This document shows positions 1 to 9,221 of a DNA stretch of 58,225 bases, piece after piece (within the stretch, counting starts at the first letter, position 1; every line of letters begins with the position of its first letter). The stretch is taken from contig JAKIVD010000024.1 in NCBI GenBank assembly GCA_021647205.1, positions 1 through 58,225 on the forward strand, given 5' to 3'. The notes beneath the pieces were generated by a model that saw only the letters and a program-made list of their open reading frames with translations, ran no database searches and was not told the DNA's origin. This DNA comes from Bacteroidales bacterium. GTDB taxonomy: Bacteria > Bacteroidota > Bacteroidia > Bacteroidales > F082. A program made the translations under genes and the position numbers.

Positions 1-84
1 GCTTCTTACGAATCGGGTGTTTATGTAATACGCATTGATACCGAAGAGGGTATTGTTACCAAGCGCGTGGTCATTACTGACTAA
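1..84 (+). CDS. C-terminal end of a T9SS-secreted protein (partial)
   Basis: The window opens inside a gene. The last 27 codons end in SGVYVIRIDTEEGIVTKRVV-I-T-D, followed by TAA at 82-84. The pattern GxYxxxI...(T/K)K(R/K)(V/I)(V/I)I is the terminal beta-strand signature of the type A T9SS sorting domain. That domain directs a protein across the outer membrane and is normally removed or attached there. The passenger domain lies outside the window, so the function of the protein is unknown. Confidence 0.75.
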   Translation, partial: ASYESGVYVIRIDTEEGIVTKRVVITD

Positions 85-116
85 GCACGGCGGACAATAA
101 CCGACCTGAACAAAAA

Positions 117-143
117 GGGCAGCCATATGGCTGCCCTTTTTTT
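117..143 (+). terminator. Rho-independent terminator
   Basis: A perfect 10-bp self-complementary stem (GGGCAGCCAT / ATGGCTGCCC, 117-136) is followed by seven T residues and preceded by five A residues. It lies 33 bases after the stop of the T9SS protein and ends only two bases before the next promoter, so it insulates the two transcripts. Confidence 0.9.
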
Positions 144-144
144 G

Positions 145-152
145 TACATTTG
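145..152 (+). promoter_or_regulatory. Bacteroidota -7 promoter element for comM
   Basis: TACATTTG matches TAnnTTTG, the -7 consensus of the Bacteroidota housekeeping sigma factor. The start codon at 176 lies about 24 bases downstream, leaving a short leader. Confidence 0.65.
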
Positions 153-175
153 TTTTACTCAAAACTACGATACCC

Positions 176-1714
176 ATGCTCGTCAAAACATACGGTAGTG
201 CGATTTATGGAATTGATGCAGTTTTAATAACCATCGAAGTCAATATTAGTCAGGGAAAAAAATTCTACCTGGTCGGATTGCCTGATAATGCAGTTAAAGA
301 AAGTCAGCACCGTTTAGTTGCAGCTATCACAAATATTGGTTACAAATATCCTCGACGTCGCATCATTATCAATATGGCCCCCGCTGATATAAAAAAGGAA
401 GGGTCAGCCTATGATTTACCACTCGCCATTGCCATTCTTGCTGCTTCAAATCAAATAAGCAATGAACACTTGAATGAATATGTGATGATGGGGGAGTTAT
501 CTCTTGACGGAAAAATGAACCCTATAAAAGGGGCACTACCCATGGCGTTGCGGGCAAAGGAAGAAGGCTATCAGTCACTAATAGTTCCAATCGAAAATGC
601 GCGCGAAGCTGCCATTGTCGATGGTATAAAAGTGTATGGCTTTTCTCATATTACCGAAGTAATCGATATGTTGGCGGGAAATACTATCGGGGTACCCGTA
701 AGTGTAAATACCGAAGAACAACTTTCGGGTCAAAGGATGGATTCAATTTTTGATTTTGAAGACGTAAAGGGACAGGAAAATATTAAAAGAGCTTTAGAGA
801 TTGCTGCTGCAGGTGGGCATAATGTGATTATGATCGGCCCTCCCGGCTCGGGCAAAACAATGCTGGCCAAACGGCTCCCTTCAATATTACCGCCACTTAC
901 GCTGGAGGAAGCATTGGAAACGACAAAAATCCATTCGGTTTCTGGCCTGTTACCTGAGGATGAAGCCCTGGTAAGGGTAAGGCCGTACCGTTCACCGCAT
1001 CACACAATTAGCGATGCCGGTTTGGTAGGAGGCGGTACTTATCCACAGCCCGGTGAAATATCACTGGCTCAGAATGGTGTACTTTTTCTGGATGAACTCC
1101 CGGAGTTCAAACGCTCGGTACTGGAAGTCATGCGACAACCCATGGAAGACCGGATTGTTACTATTTCACGGGCAAGGGTTACGGTAAGCTATCCGGCCAG
1201 TTTTATGTTGATTGCTGCCATGAACCCGTGTCCGTGTGGTTATTATAACCATCCTGAGAAAGAATGTGTATGTTCGCCGGGTGTGGTCAAAAGTTACTTA
1301 AACCGTATTTCCGGCCCGCTGATGGACCGGATTGATTTGCATGTGGAAGTAACACCGGTTCCATTCACCGACCTGGCAGAATCACCACCCGGAGAAAAAA
1401 GCAGTAACGTAAGAATACGCGTAATGCAGGCCCGGAAGGTGCAGGAAAGACGCTTTGCAGAACATCAAAATATTTACAATAATTCCCAAATGTCAGCCAA
1501 AGATATTGACCAATTTTGCTATTTGAATGAAACAGGAAGAAACCTGCTTAAAACAGCGATGGCGAAACTAAGTCTTTCTGCCCGTGCTTACGACAGAATA
1601 ATTAAAGTTTCCCGAACCATCGCTGATTTAGAAGGAGCTGAAAACATCGGAACAGAACATCTGGCAGAAGCCATTCAGTACCGTAGCCTTGACCGGGAAA
1701 GCTGGGGGTATTAA
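176..1714 (+). CDS. comM: YifB/ComM-family Mg-chelatase-like AAA+ ATPase
   Basis: The 512-residue protein has the three-part layout of the ComM/YifB family. An N-terminal ChlI-type domain (about residues 20-140) is followed by an AAA+ core with Walker A GPPGSGKT near residue 220 and Walker B VLFLDELPE near 303. A cysteine-containing segment (NPCPCGYYNHPEKECVC) and a C-terminal helical domain complete it. In naturally competent bacteria ComM is a hexameric helicase that drives branch migration of incoming DNA; outside them its role is less clear. It has its own promoter and is followed by palindromic repeats, so it appears monocistronic. Length is normal for the family. Confidence 0.93.
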   Translation: MLVKTYGSAIYGIDAVLITIEVNISQGKKFYLVGLPDNAVKESQHRLVAAITNIGYKYPRRRIIINMAPADIKKEGSAYDLPLAIAILAASNQISNEHLNEYVMMGELSLDGKMNPIKGALPMALRAKEEGYQSLIVPIENAREAAIVDGIKVYGFSHITEVIDMLAGNTIGVPVSVNTEEQLSGQRMDSIFDFEDVKGQENIKRALEIAAAGGHNVIMIGPPGSGKTMLAKRLPSILPPLTLEEALETTKIHSVSGLLPEDEALVRVRPYRSPHHTISDAGLVGGGTYPQPGEISLAQNGVLFLDELPEFKRSVLEVMRQPMEDRIVTISRARVTVSYPASFMLIAAMNPCPCGYYNHPEKECVCSPGVVKSYLNRISGPLMDRIDLHVEVTPVPFTDLAESPPGEKSSNVRIRVMQARKVQERRFAEHQNIYNNSQMSAKDIDQFCYLNETGRNLLKTAMAKLSLSARAYDRIIKVSRTIADLEGAENIGTEHLAEAIQYRSLDRESWGY

Positions 1715-1738
1715 ATTAATGCAAGAATGGGGAAACGG

Positions 1739-1827
1739 AAGACCTTTCAGCGTTCACAGAACCTGGAAGAGTCTTTTAAAAAGTCAGGTATCTGGACCTT
1801 CCAGCGTGCGAAGCACCTGGAAGAGTC
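1739..1827. repeat. Two copies of dispersed CTTCCAGG/CCTGGAAG palindrome
   Basis: Two imperfect palindromes lie between comM and the thioesterase gene. Copy one (1739-1775) has arms AAGAC/GTCTT and GTTC/GAAC around CCTGGAAG. Copy two (1795-1827) has GACCTTCCAG...CCTGGAAGAGTC with inner GTGC/GCAC. Copy one matches a 36-base element at 56500-56535 at all but about three positions, although they lie 55 kb apart. Related copies occur at 16018, 16283, 17145, 17201, 18131, 45041 and 54411. Confidence 0.8.
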
Positions 1828-1856
1828 AAACAAAAAGCACATATAATGACTAAACA

Positions 1857-2273
1857 ATGAAAAATAAACCCACAATAGAACAACTCAATCAGCTCAACAA
1901 CGGAACAATGATGGAACAACTCCAGATTGAGTACCTTAAAATAGACGGAGGTTTTTTAAAGGCAAAGATGCCCGTAAATGAAAAAACCATTCAACCTGAC
2001 GGCATCCTGCATGGCGGTGCCAGTCTCGCCCTGGCCGAAACTGTGGCAGGACTGGGTTCTGCTTTACTGGTTGATTTAGCAAAGTACAATGTGCGCGGTG
2101 CCCAGGTATGCGCCAATCATGTTGGAACCGTAACCACGGGATGGGTCATGGCCGAAGCACGCCTCATTCACAAGGGAAAAAACACCCATATCTGGAATAT
2201 TGACATCAAAACCGAATCGGATAGAATGGTTTCCATTTGCCGGATTACCAATTTCATTGTGGGGAAAGAGTAA
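1857..2273 (+). CDS. Hotdog-fold thioesterase, probable DHNA-CoA hydrolase
   Basis: The 138-residue protein is a single hotdog domain of the PaaI/YdiI type. The motif LHGGASLALAETVAG near residues 51-65 carries the glutamate used as catalytic base by YdiI (MenI). MenI releases 1,4-dihydroxy-2-naphthoate from its CoA ester before prenylation. Location at the head of the menaquinone genes supports this assignment, which would fill the step between MenB and MenA. Specificity in this family is hard to read from sequence, so a general acyl-CoA thioesterase cannot be excluded. No TAnnTTTG element was seen directly upstream. Confidence 0.75.
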   Translation: MKNKPTIEQLNQLNNGTMMEQLQIEYLKIDGGFLKAKMPVNEKTIQPDGILHGGASLALAETVAGLGSALLVDLAKYNVRGAQVCANHVGTVTTGWVMAEARLIHKGKNTHIWNIDIKTESDRMVSICRITNFIVGKE

Positions 2274-2278
2274 ATAGA

Positions 2279-3079
2279 TTAATATTTCTCACAAATCCGG
2301 AAGAGTGTTTCAATACTTTCTTTATCACCACCAAACTGACAGTTTGTTTGATGGAGGTGTTCAAAATAGCTTCCCGTAATTCCTGCAACCTCATCAGAAG
2401 TTGCCAGCCAAACAGGCGTGGTAGCTCCCTGCCCGGGACTTTCGTGTCCGCCAAAACCCAACTGCTTGCTCAATACCGAATTTACATCGCCCGGATGGCA
2501 GGCATTCACTGAAATTTCCGATGCTTTGAGACGTTCGGCAAAAGCAATGGTCAGCATGCGGTTGGCTTGTTTGCTTTGGCGGTAGGCTGTCCCGTTGTCG
2601 TAGTTTCTGTGTTTAAATTCCAAGTCATCCAATTCCAAATTACCTGCCCAGTACGAAGCCACATTGATGATGCGCGAAGGAGCCGACTGTTTCAGGATTG
2701 GCGTAAAAAACTGCGTCATCCAAAAGTAACCCAAAACGTTGGTGGCAAACTGCATTTCAATACCTGTCGTTGTTTCCAATCGTTGACGGGGAGTTGTTCC
2801 GGCATTGTTAATCAAAACATGCAAGGGGCCAGTCCATTCCTGAGCTGCTTTTTGGATTTCCATTTTATTGGAAAGGTCAGCAATAACGAACGAAATATTC
2901 GGGTTTCCGGTATTCGTCTTCAATTCGACTACGGTTGATTTTGCTTTTTCGGCGTTTCTGGCCAGGATAACAACTTTGTAATTATCCTTCAATGCGATCA
3001 GGCGGGCAATGGCCTTGCCAATGGCTCCCGTTCCTCCCGTAACAAGTACGGTTCTTTCTTTTGAATGATTTTCAATCAT
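2279..3079 (-). CDS. Short-chain dehydrogenase/reductase
   Basis: This 266-residue classical SDR has the NAD(P)-binding motif TGGTGAIGKAIA near residues 14-25, NNAG near 90 and the catalytic YRQSK (YxxxK) preceded by a serine in INVASYW. The layout resembles retinol dehydrogenase or WW-domain-oxidoreductase-like SDRs. The substrate cannot be inferred. It runs against the men genes, ends five bases from the thioesterase stop and shares a divergent promoter region with menF. Confidence 0.85.
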   Translation of the reverse strand: MIENHSKERTVLVTGGTGAIGKAIARLIALKDNYKVVILARNAEKAKSTVVELKTNTGNPNISFVIADLSNKMEIQKAAQEWTGPLHVLINNAGTTPRQRLETTTGIEMQFATNVLGYFWMTQFFTPILKQSAPSRIINVASYWAGNLELDDLEFKHRNYDNGTAYRQSKQANRMLTIAFAERLKASEISVNACHPGDVNSVLSKQLGFGGHESPGQGATTPVWLATSDEVAGITGSYFEHLHQTNCQFGGDKESIETLFRICEKY

Positions 3080-3101
3080 GTGTTTGGTGTTTTCTTCCCT
3101 A

Positions 3102-3131
3102 CAAAGTTAGGCAGAAAATAGCGTACTTTTG
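3102..3131. promoter_or_regulatory. Divergent promoter pair (SDR / menF)
   Basis: The minus strand reads TAACTTTG (3109 to 3102), about 23 bases upstream of the SDR start. The plus strand reads TACTTTTG (3124-3131). Both match TAnnTTTG. The plus-strand element abuts the ATG at 3132, which makes the ATG at 3156 the more likely menF start. Confidence 0.65.
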
Positions 3132-3155
3132 ATGTTGAACATTGTAGCGTTCGCC

Positions 3156-4244
3156 ATGCCGGAAAAACTGACATCTGTTATCACGCTTTCTATTCGCAAA
3201 GGACTACCTTTCGTGCTTTACCGATTGCCGAATACCGCTGAAATTATTCTTGTTGTACAGAAAACGGGTAAACCGGAAGAAAGAAAGGTTCAGGAGATGG
3301 AAAGCCTGAAAGGTTTTTTGGTTGCGGGCTTTGCACAGATGGAATTGGGTACTGTTTTCCTCATCAAACCCGACATTGTGCTGAAAGGTTCGCTGCCTTC
3401 TGGAACCTTGTTAAAAGAATTGGAGGAATTGCCTGATGTTGATGAATTAACCGCATCGCATGACGTTGTTCAGTCAGAAGAGGAATATTTGAGTACAGTC
3501 CAAAATCTCATCGACAAATTGAAGGCCGGCGAACTGCAAAAAGTGGTTTTGTCGCGCATCGTGCAAGCTGAAGCGGAGAAGGTTGACAAGGGACAACTTT
3601 TTACAAAACTCGAACAAAAATACCCGGATGCCTTTGTGTATTTGATGCACCTTCCCCGCATGGGAACATGGACGGGGGCAACACCCGAGACCCTTTTGAA
3701 AGTCGGGGATGGCTTTGCCAAAACAGTGGCCCTGGCCGGAACGATGCCGGTTGAGCGTATGAACTGGACAGATAAAGAACGTGAAGAGCAGCAAATGGTG
3801 ACGGATTTTATTGAAGAAGCACTTGTTACCGAAGGAATTAGCGGCTTTCAGAAATTTGGCCCTTTTACACTAAAGGCTGGAAAACTGGCGCATTTGAAAA
3901 CAACTTTCCAGATTTCGGTTGAGCAACTGAAAGGCAAAACAGGAAGTTTCATCGCACGCCTTCATCCAACCCCCGCAGTTTGTGGACTGCCCAAAGAGGA
4001 AGCTTTTGAGCTGATTCGGGAAACCGAAAAACACGAGCGGGAATTGTACACCGGTTTTCTTGGCCCCTGGAACATCAAGGGCGAATCTGCCTTATTTGTA
4101 AATCTGCGCTGTGCCCGCCTGCAAGAAAATTCGGCTTCGCTTTTTGTCGGTGGCGGCATCACAGCGGCTTCGATTGCGGCGGACGAATGGCAGGAAACCG
4201 AAAACAAGGCCGAAACCCTCTTGTCAGTTCTCAAAAATTTGTGA
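3156..4244 (+). CDS. menF: Isochorismate synthase (menaquinone-specific)
   Basis: This chorismate-binding enzyme converts chorismate to isochorismate, the first step of menaquinone synthesis. Visible motifs are GATPETLL, LHPTPAVCGLP, the ERELYTGFLGPW active-site segment and FVNLRCARL near the C terminus. From the start used here it has 362 residues. An in-frame ATG at 3132 would add eight residues, but a TAnnTTTG element ends at 3131, so transcription probably begins after it. menD follows after 42 bases, suggesting one transcript. The N-terminal third is poorly conserved in this family and gives no further clue to the start. Confidence 0.9.
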   Translation: MPEKLTSVITLSIRKGLPFVLYRLPNTAEIILVVQKTGKPEERKVQEMESLKGFLVAGFAQMELGTVFLIKPDIVLKGSLPSGTLLKELEELPDVDELTASHDVVQSEEEYLSTVQNLIDKLKAGELQKVVLSRIVQAEAEKVDKGQLFTKLEQKYPDAFVYLMHLPRMGTWTGATPETLLKVGDGFAKTVALAGTMPVERMNWTDKEREEQQMVTDFIEEALVTEGISGFQKFGPFTLKAGKLAHLKTTFQISVEQLKGKTGSFIARLHPTPAVCGLPKEEAFELIRETEKHERELYTGFLGPWNIKGESALFVNLRCARLQENSASLFVGGGITAASIAADEWQETENKAETLLSVLKNL

Positions 4245-4286
4245 AATTTGCTTATTGTATTTTCGCTTCATTAACCGTCATTTTGT

Positions 4287-5969
4287 ATGACCTCCGATAA
4301 AAAAAACATTGCCCTGCTTGCTGATATTTTCGTAAAGAAAGGCCTTTCAGATATTGTTATTTCTCCCGGTTCGCGCAATGCGCCCATTATCTTATCATTT
4401 GCCAACCAACCTGAAATCAAGGCACTAAGTATTGTTGACGAACGCAGTGCCGGTTTTTTTGCCCTCGGCATGGCGCAGCAAAAGGGGAAGGCAGTTGCGC
4501 TGGCCTGTAGCTCGGGAAGTGCAGTGCTCAATTACGCACCGCCCATTGCAGAAGCCTACTACCAAAAAATCCCCCTCTTGATTTTGACGGCGGACCGTCC
4601 GCCAGAGCTCATCGACAAAGGCGACGGGCAAACCATTCGTCAGAAAGATGTTTTTTCAAATTTTGTGAAAGCCAGCTTTGAATTGCCGGTAAAAATAGAT
4701 GAATCGAATTTTGAGTCCACCGTAAAAACAATCAACGAAGCCATCGACAAAACACGCTTTCCGGAAGCCGGTCCGGTACACATCAACATCCCGTTTCGCG
4801 AACCGCTATACAATACTGCTGACGAACGACTGGAAGGCCGGGTGATTGATACGACAACTGAAACTCCCCCGCCGTCTGCAAATCAAATCCGTTTTTTTAG
4901 GGAACAATGGAACCCAAACCAACGTATTCTCATCCTGGCCGGACAAATGGATAAAAACGAGAAGCTGAATCGGGTTCTTAACGAACTAACAGAAAACAAT
5001 GGGGTTGTAGTGTTAACGGAAACGACTTCTAATTTACAGGGGACTCAATTTGTGGATTGTATCGACAATGTAGTTTCTACATTTGAAGCCGGGGAGCGGG
5101 AAAGTTTTCATCCTGATTTGCTCATCACCTTTGGTGGACAGGTAGTTTCAAAAATGATCAAGAAATTCCTTCGCGAAAGCAAGGTTCCGGCGCACTGGCA
5201 TATTTCCCCGTCCGGGGAAGAAATGGATACCTATTTTTGTTTGACCGAAACAATCGGGATGAAAGCTGAAGATTTCTTTGCAGAAATGCAGCCCGGGCTG
5301 CATCCGAAAACGAGTCAGTTTGCGAAACGCTGGAAAGAACAATTACAAAAAGTACGCAAGAAACGTAACGAGTATTTGAAAACTATCCCGTATTGTGATT
5401 TGCAGGTTTTTGATGCCCTGCTCCATAAAATACCGGCACAGTCCGCCTTGCACCTGGGCAACAGCACCCCCGTGCGTTACAGCCAGTTGTTTGGTCAGAT
5501 GCCCGGATTCGACTATCTTTCAAACCGCGGGGTTAGTGGTATCGACGGGCAGGTTTCAACGGCTGCCGGGGCTGCTTTCGCAAGCAATCATTTACACACC
5601 CTCATCACCGGCGACCTGGGGTTTTTCTATGATTCCAATGCTTTGATGAACCACAATCTGCCTCCGAACTTGAGAATTGTCGTCATCAATAATGGGGGAG
5701 GGGGGATTTTCCGGTTTTTAGACGGGCCCGCTTCCACACCCCAAATGGAAGAATTCTTTGTAGCCAAACACCATTGGAAAGCGGAGAAAATTGCAGAAGC
5801 TTTTGGGGTGAAATATTACAAGGCCAACGATTTAGCAGAACTAACGGAAAGGCTTCCGGAGTTTTATACTGACAGTCATGCAACACCCGCCCTGCTTGAA
5901 ATATTTACCCCTGCCGAAGTGAATGCACAGATTCTGAAAGATTACTTCTTATATTTGAAATCGGGTTGA
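4287..5969 (+). CDS. menD: SEPHCHC synthase MenD
   Basis: The 560-residue thiamine-diphosphate enzyme condenses isochorismate with 2-oxoglutarate to give SEPHCHC, the second menaquinone step. The N-terminal pyrimidine-binding domain begins with ISPGSRNAP. The C-terminal diphosphate-binding domain has GDLGFFYDSNAL near residue 441 and NNGGGGIFRFL near 465-475, as in MenD. Length is normal. It follows menF at 42 bases and is followed by mevalonate genes rather than the usual men genes. Confidence 0.95.
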   Translation: MTSDKKNIALLADIFVKKGLSDIVISPGSRNAPIILSFANQPEIKALSIVDERSAGFFALGMAQQKGKAVALACSSGSAVLNYAPPIAEAYYQKIPLLILTADRPPELIDKGDGQTIRQKDVFSNFVKASFELPVKIDESNFESTVKTINEAIDKTRFPEAGPVHINIPFREPLYNTADERLEGRVIDTTTETPPPSANQIRFFREQWNPNQRILILAGQMDKNEKLNRVLNELTENNGVVVLTETTSNLQGTQFVDCIDNVVSTFEAGERESFHPDLLITFGGQVVSKMIKKFLRESKVPAHWHISPSGEEMDTYFCLTETIGMKAEDFFAEMQPGLHPKTSQFAKRWKEQLQKVRKKRNEYLKTIPYCDLQVFDALLHKIPAQSALHLGNSTPVRYSQLFGQMPGFDYLSNRGVSGIDGQVSTAAGAAFASNHLHTLITGDLGFFYDSNALMNHNLPPNLRIVVINNGGGGIFRFLDGPASTPQMEEFFVAKHHWKAEKIAEAFGVKYYKANDLAELTERLPEFYTDSHATPALLEIFTPAEVNAQILKDYFLYLKSG

Positions 5970-6065
5970 AATGACGCCAACTTGTCCGGAAGCATTCATT
6001 TGTTTAACTATTTTTACGGCCTGATTGAACAAACAACCAATACATTAATTTATCGGAGACCAACA

Positions 6066-7145
6066 ATGTACAATAATCCAGAACTTATTTTTGAACAGTC
6101 AGTCCCTCAGGGCAAAATAAGTTGGCGCAGCCCTTCAAATATTGCCCTTGTAAAATACTGGGGAAAAAGGGATGTGCAAATCCCCCTGAATCCCTCCATC
6201 AGCTTTACCCTGAGTAAATCTTATACGGAAACAACGGTCGAATATTCTGCGGCTGAGGAAGATGAACCGGGTGTTCAGTTTTTTCTGGAAGGCGAAATCA
6301 ATACCTCTTTTGGTGAGAAAATCAGTGCCTACTTTCAAAGTATTGGAGATATTTACCCCTTTCTCAAGCAATTGAAATTTACCATCCGTTCCAGTAATAC
6401 ATTTCCACATTCAGCGGGCATTGCCTCCTCGGCATCGGGTATGAGCGCGCTGGCTTTGTGCCTGTGTTCGATCGAACAAAAGCATTTTGGCGGCCTGGAT
6501 TCAGAAGCGGATTTCTTCCAAAAAGCCTCTTACCTGGCCCGGCTGGGTTCCGGTTCTGCCTGCCGTTCGCTTTATGGTGGACTGGTAAGCTGGGGCAAAG
6601 TGAATGGAAGAGAAGAAACATCCGACCTCTGGGGAACACAGCAGATAAAAGATGTTCATCCTGATTTTCTGACCTTCAACGATTCTATTTTAATTGTTGA
6701 TGCCGCCCAGAAAAAAGTATCGAGCCGCATCGGCCACGGACTGATGAGCAGCAACCCCTTTTCATCTGCTCGTTTTGAACAGGCACAGAAAAATATCGGG
6801 CGTTTAATGGACGTATTGAAAGCCGGCGATATGGATGCATTCATCAACATCACCGAGTCGGAAGCGCTTACACTGCATGCCATGATGATGACCTCGAACC
6901 CCTATTATTTGCTGATGAAACCCAATACGCTCAATATTATTGAACGTATTTTTGATTTCAGAAAAAACACCGGGACACCCCTTTGTTTCACACTGGATGC
7001 GGGTCCGAATATTCATTTATTGTATCCCGAAAAGCTGAACACTGAAGTCAACGCATTTATTGATGGAGAGCTCAAACCATTTCTGCACCAGGGCAGGGTG
7101 ATTGCCGACAGGGTAGGGGAAGGACCGGAAAAACGGAAACAATGA
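6066..7145 (+). CDS. mvaD: Diphosphomevalonate decarboxylase
   Basis: This GHMP-superfamily enzyme decarboxylates mevalonate diphosphate to isopentenyl diphosphate using ATP. Diagnostic segments are SNIALVKYWGKRD near residues 24-36, the phosphate loop PHSAGIASSASGMSALAL near 112-129 and the catalytic-aspartate region DAGPNIHLLYPE near 315. The start at 6066 gives 359 residues; a longer frame from 5982 adds 28 residues with no family resemblance. The stop codon overlaps the next start (ATGA), indicating translational coupling to mevalonate kinase. Confidence 0.93.
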   Translation: MYNNPELIFEQSVPQGKISWRSPSNIALVKYWGKRDVQIPLNPSISFTLSKSYTETTVEYSAAEEDEPGVQFFLEGEINTSFGEKISAYFQSIGDIYPFLKQLKFTIRSSNTFPHSAGIASSASGMSALALCLCSIEQKHFGGLDSEADFFQKASYLARLGSGSACRSLYGGLVSWGKVNGREETSDLWGTQQIKDVHPDFLTFNDSILIVDAAQKKVSSRIGHGLMSSNPFSSARFEQAQKNIGRLMDVLKAGDMDAFINITESEALTLHAMMMTSNPYYLLMKPNTLNIIERIFDFRKNTGTPLCFTLDAGPNIHLLYPEKLNTEVNAFIDGELKPFLHQGRVIADRVGEGPEKRKQ

Positions 7146-8059
7146 ACGCTGAATCTTTTCCTGAATTCCATTCTAAAATTCTCTTGTTTGGCGAATACAG
7201 CCTGATGTACGGTTCGATGGCTTTGAGTATTCCTTATTCCAAATACGCCGGGCAAATGTCGTTTGACAGGCTGGCCGAAAATACCAGAAGCCGGCATTAT
7301 TCTGTAAAATACCTTGTTGAATACCATCATTTTCTTGAGCAGGAAGGTTTTGGGGATTTTCTAAACCTAAATGAATTTAGCTACGACATTGAGCACGGCC
7401 TGCTTCTCGAAACCAACATACCGATCAGTTACGGATTGGGTAGTTCTGGCGCCATTGTAGCCTCTATTTACAATGCTTACGCGAAGAATCCCTTAACCGG
7501 GCCTGAGGAGCTGAAATCTGTTTTCTCAAAAATGGAATCGTTTTACCACGGAAAAAGCTCGGGTCTCGATCCTTTGGTTTCCTACCTCGATAAAGCTGTT
7601 TTGATCAACCAATCTGGTAAATTGGAAACGCTTGAAATTCCGGCCAGAACAAAAGAAGGAAAAGCCTTTGTTTTTCTGTTAGATACAAAATCTGTCGGGG
7701 AAACCCAGCCCCTTGTTCATTGGTTTTTAAACGAATATAAAAAAACAAGTTTTAAAAACAGCATTCAAAATCAGTTTATTCCGGCTACAAATTCCGGTAT
7801 TTCAAACTTTCTTGATGGTAACTCCAACGAGTTTCTGGAAAATGTAAAAGTACTTTCGGAATTTACATACAATAATCTCGAACAGATGATACCGGAAACA
7901 GTAAAAGAAATTTGGAAAAAAGGATTGGAAAACAATATCTATCATCTGAAACTTTGTGGTTCCGGTGGTGGCGGAATGCTGCTTGGTTTTACTGCTGACC
8001 TCCAAAAAACCAAAGCGAGCATTCAGGGATTTGATATTGAAGTGATTCACATATTCTAA
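7142..8059 (+). CDS. Mevalonate kinase (GHMP kinase)
   Basis: The 305-residue GHMP kinase has GEYSLMYGSMAL near residue 17, the ATP loop PISYGLGSSGAIVASI near 94-109, GKSSGLDPLVSYLD near 136-149 and the C-terminal CGSGGGGMLLGF near 278. These fit mevalonate kinase. Phosphomevalonate kinase is a related family and is not seen elsewhere in the window. The four-base overlap with the decarboxylase shows the two act in one pathway. A hairpin-rich spacer follows before the prenyl synthase. Confidence 0.85.
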   Translation: MNAESFPEFHSKILLFGEYSLMYGSMALSIPYSKYAGQMSFDRLAENTRSRHYSVKYLVEYHHFLEQEGFGDFLNLNEFSYDIEHGLLLETNIPISYGLGSSGAIVASIYNAYAKNPLTGPEELKSVFSKMESFYHGKSSGLDPLVSYLDKAVLINQSGKLETLEIPARTKEGKAFVFLLDTKSVGETQPLVHWFLNEYKKTSFKNSIQNQFIPATNSGISNFLDGNSNEFLENVKVLSEFTYNNLEQMIPETVKEIWKKGLENNIYHLKLCGSGGGGMLLGFTADLQKTKASIQGFDIEVIHIF

Positions 8060-8104
8060 TGATGGAGGACGAACCGGATTCCCGAAGGAACGCAATATAA
8101 ATAG

Positions 8105-8192
8105 CCGTGGACTTTGTCCACGGTATAAAAAAAGAGGGAAAGGGGTTTTGGCGGGATTTTTGCTTTTTCGCAAAAATTATGCCTGCAGCAGG
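8105..8192. repeat. Hairpin-rich spacer
   Basis: The 181-base gap (8060-8240) holds three hairpins: CCGTGGAC-TTT-GTCCACGG (8105-8123), ATTTTTGC-TTTTTC-GCAAAAAT (8156-8177) and a GCCTGC/GCAGGC stem (8181-8192). None is followed by a plus-strand T run, so they are not clear terminators. The first shares its GGAC...GTCC core with the hairpins at 9306 and 11731. No gene is supported here. Confidence 0.6.
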
Positions 8193-8240
8193 CAGGCACG
8201 ACAAAACCAAACATAGAAAGTAAATAGAAAACATTCAATC

Positions 8241-9221
8241 ATGAAACAACTAAAATACACATCCGAACAACTCAGACAGCAATTTGAGGACTACCTCGAA
8301 AACAAAGCCTTTGAAGGTTTCCCGGAAGTACTCCTTCAACCCACCAAACACATCCTGCAAATTAAAGGAAAACGCATCCGCCCCATGTTATTGTTGACTG
8401 CCTGCCAGGCCTTTGGGGGAGATGTACAAAACGCAATGGGCCCGGCAGCCACCGTCGAAGTTTTTCACAATTTCAGCCTGGTGCACGACGACATCATCGA
8501 CGAGGCCGACATCCGTCGCGGGCAGCCCACTGTCCACAAAGTATTTGGTACCTACAAAGCAATCCTTGCCGGCGATGCCATGCTCATTCACACCTACAAC
8601 CTCCTGCAAAAAGCACCTGCTGAAAAACTTCCTGAATTGCTGCCCGTTTACAATAAAGTCGCCATGCAGGTGATTGACGGTGAACAGCACGATGTCGATT
8701 TTGAAGACCTTCCCGAAGTCACAGCGGAGGAATACATGAAGATGATCGAATACAAAACCTCGGTCTTGCTGGCGGCCAGCCTTCACCTGGGAAGCATCAT
8801 TGGTAACTCCTCAAGAGAAGACCAACAGCTGATATACGATTTCGGTCTTAAACTCGGGCTGGCCTTCCAGATTAAAGATGATTACCTCGATTCTTTTGGT
8901 GATGCGGCCACTTTTGGCAAACGAATCGGTGGCGATATTTTGATGAACAAGAAAACCTATCTGCTTGTAACCGCATTAAGTATTGCCGGAGACAAGGACC
9001 GACAGGCTATTTTCGATTTGTTTGAAGAAAAAGACGAAGAAAAGAAAATCGCTTCCATGCTGGCCCTGTTTGAAAAACTGGGCGTGCGCCAAAAAACTTA
9101 CGCCCGGATGGAGGAATTGTACAAGGAGGCCATGCGTTCGCTCAATGCACTATCAATTGTCGAAATAGCCCGCCAGCCCCTGTTGGATTTGGCCAATTCG
9201 ATTTATCACAGGAGTTTTTAG
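8241..9221 (+). CDS. Polyprenyl (FPP/GGPP-type) diphosphate synthase
   Basis: This 326-residue trans-prenyltransferase has KGKRIRPMLL near residue 43, the first aspartate-rich motif DDIID at about 83-87 and the second, DDYLD, at about 213-217. The first motif lacks the two-residue insertion of typical bacterial FPP synthases, and a phenylalanine sits five residues before it (FSLVHDD). In archaeal-type enzymes that position limits chain length to about C15-C20. The likely product is therefore FPP or GGPP, feeding squalene synthase and possibly the quinone side chain. Chain length is inferred; a longer-chain enzyme for menaquinone remains possible. Confidence 0.85.
   Translation: MKQLKYTSEQLRQQFEDYLENKAFEGFPEVLLQPTKHILQIKGKRIRPMLLLTACQAFGGDVQNAMGPAATVEVFHNFSLVHDDIIDEADIRRGQPTVHKVFGTYKAILAGDAMLIHTYNLLQKAPAEKLPELLPVYNKVAMQVIDGEQHDVDFEDLPEVTAEEYMKMIEYKTSVLLAASLHLGSIIGNSSREDQQLIYDFGLKLGLAFQIKDDYLDSFGDAATFGKRIGGDILMNKKTYLLVTALSIAGDKDRQAIFDLFEEKDEEKKIASMLALFEKLGVRQKTYARMEELYKEAMRSLNALSIVEIARQPLLDLANSIYHRSF

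Noticed and set aside
8105-8123. Terminator for mevalonate kinase
   Set aside because: The hairpin is followed by an A run, not a T run, on the plus strand, and no minus-strand gene ends there.
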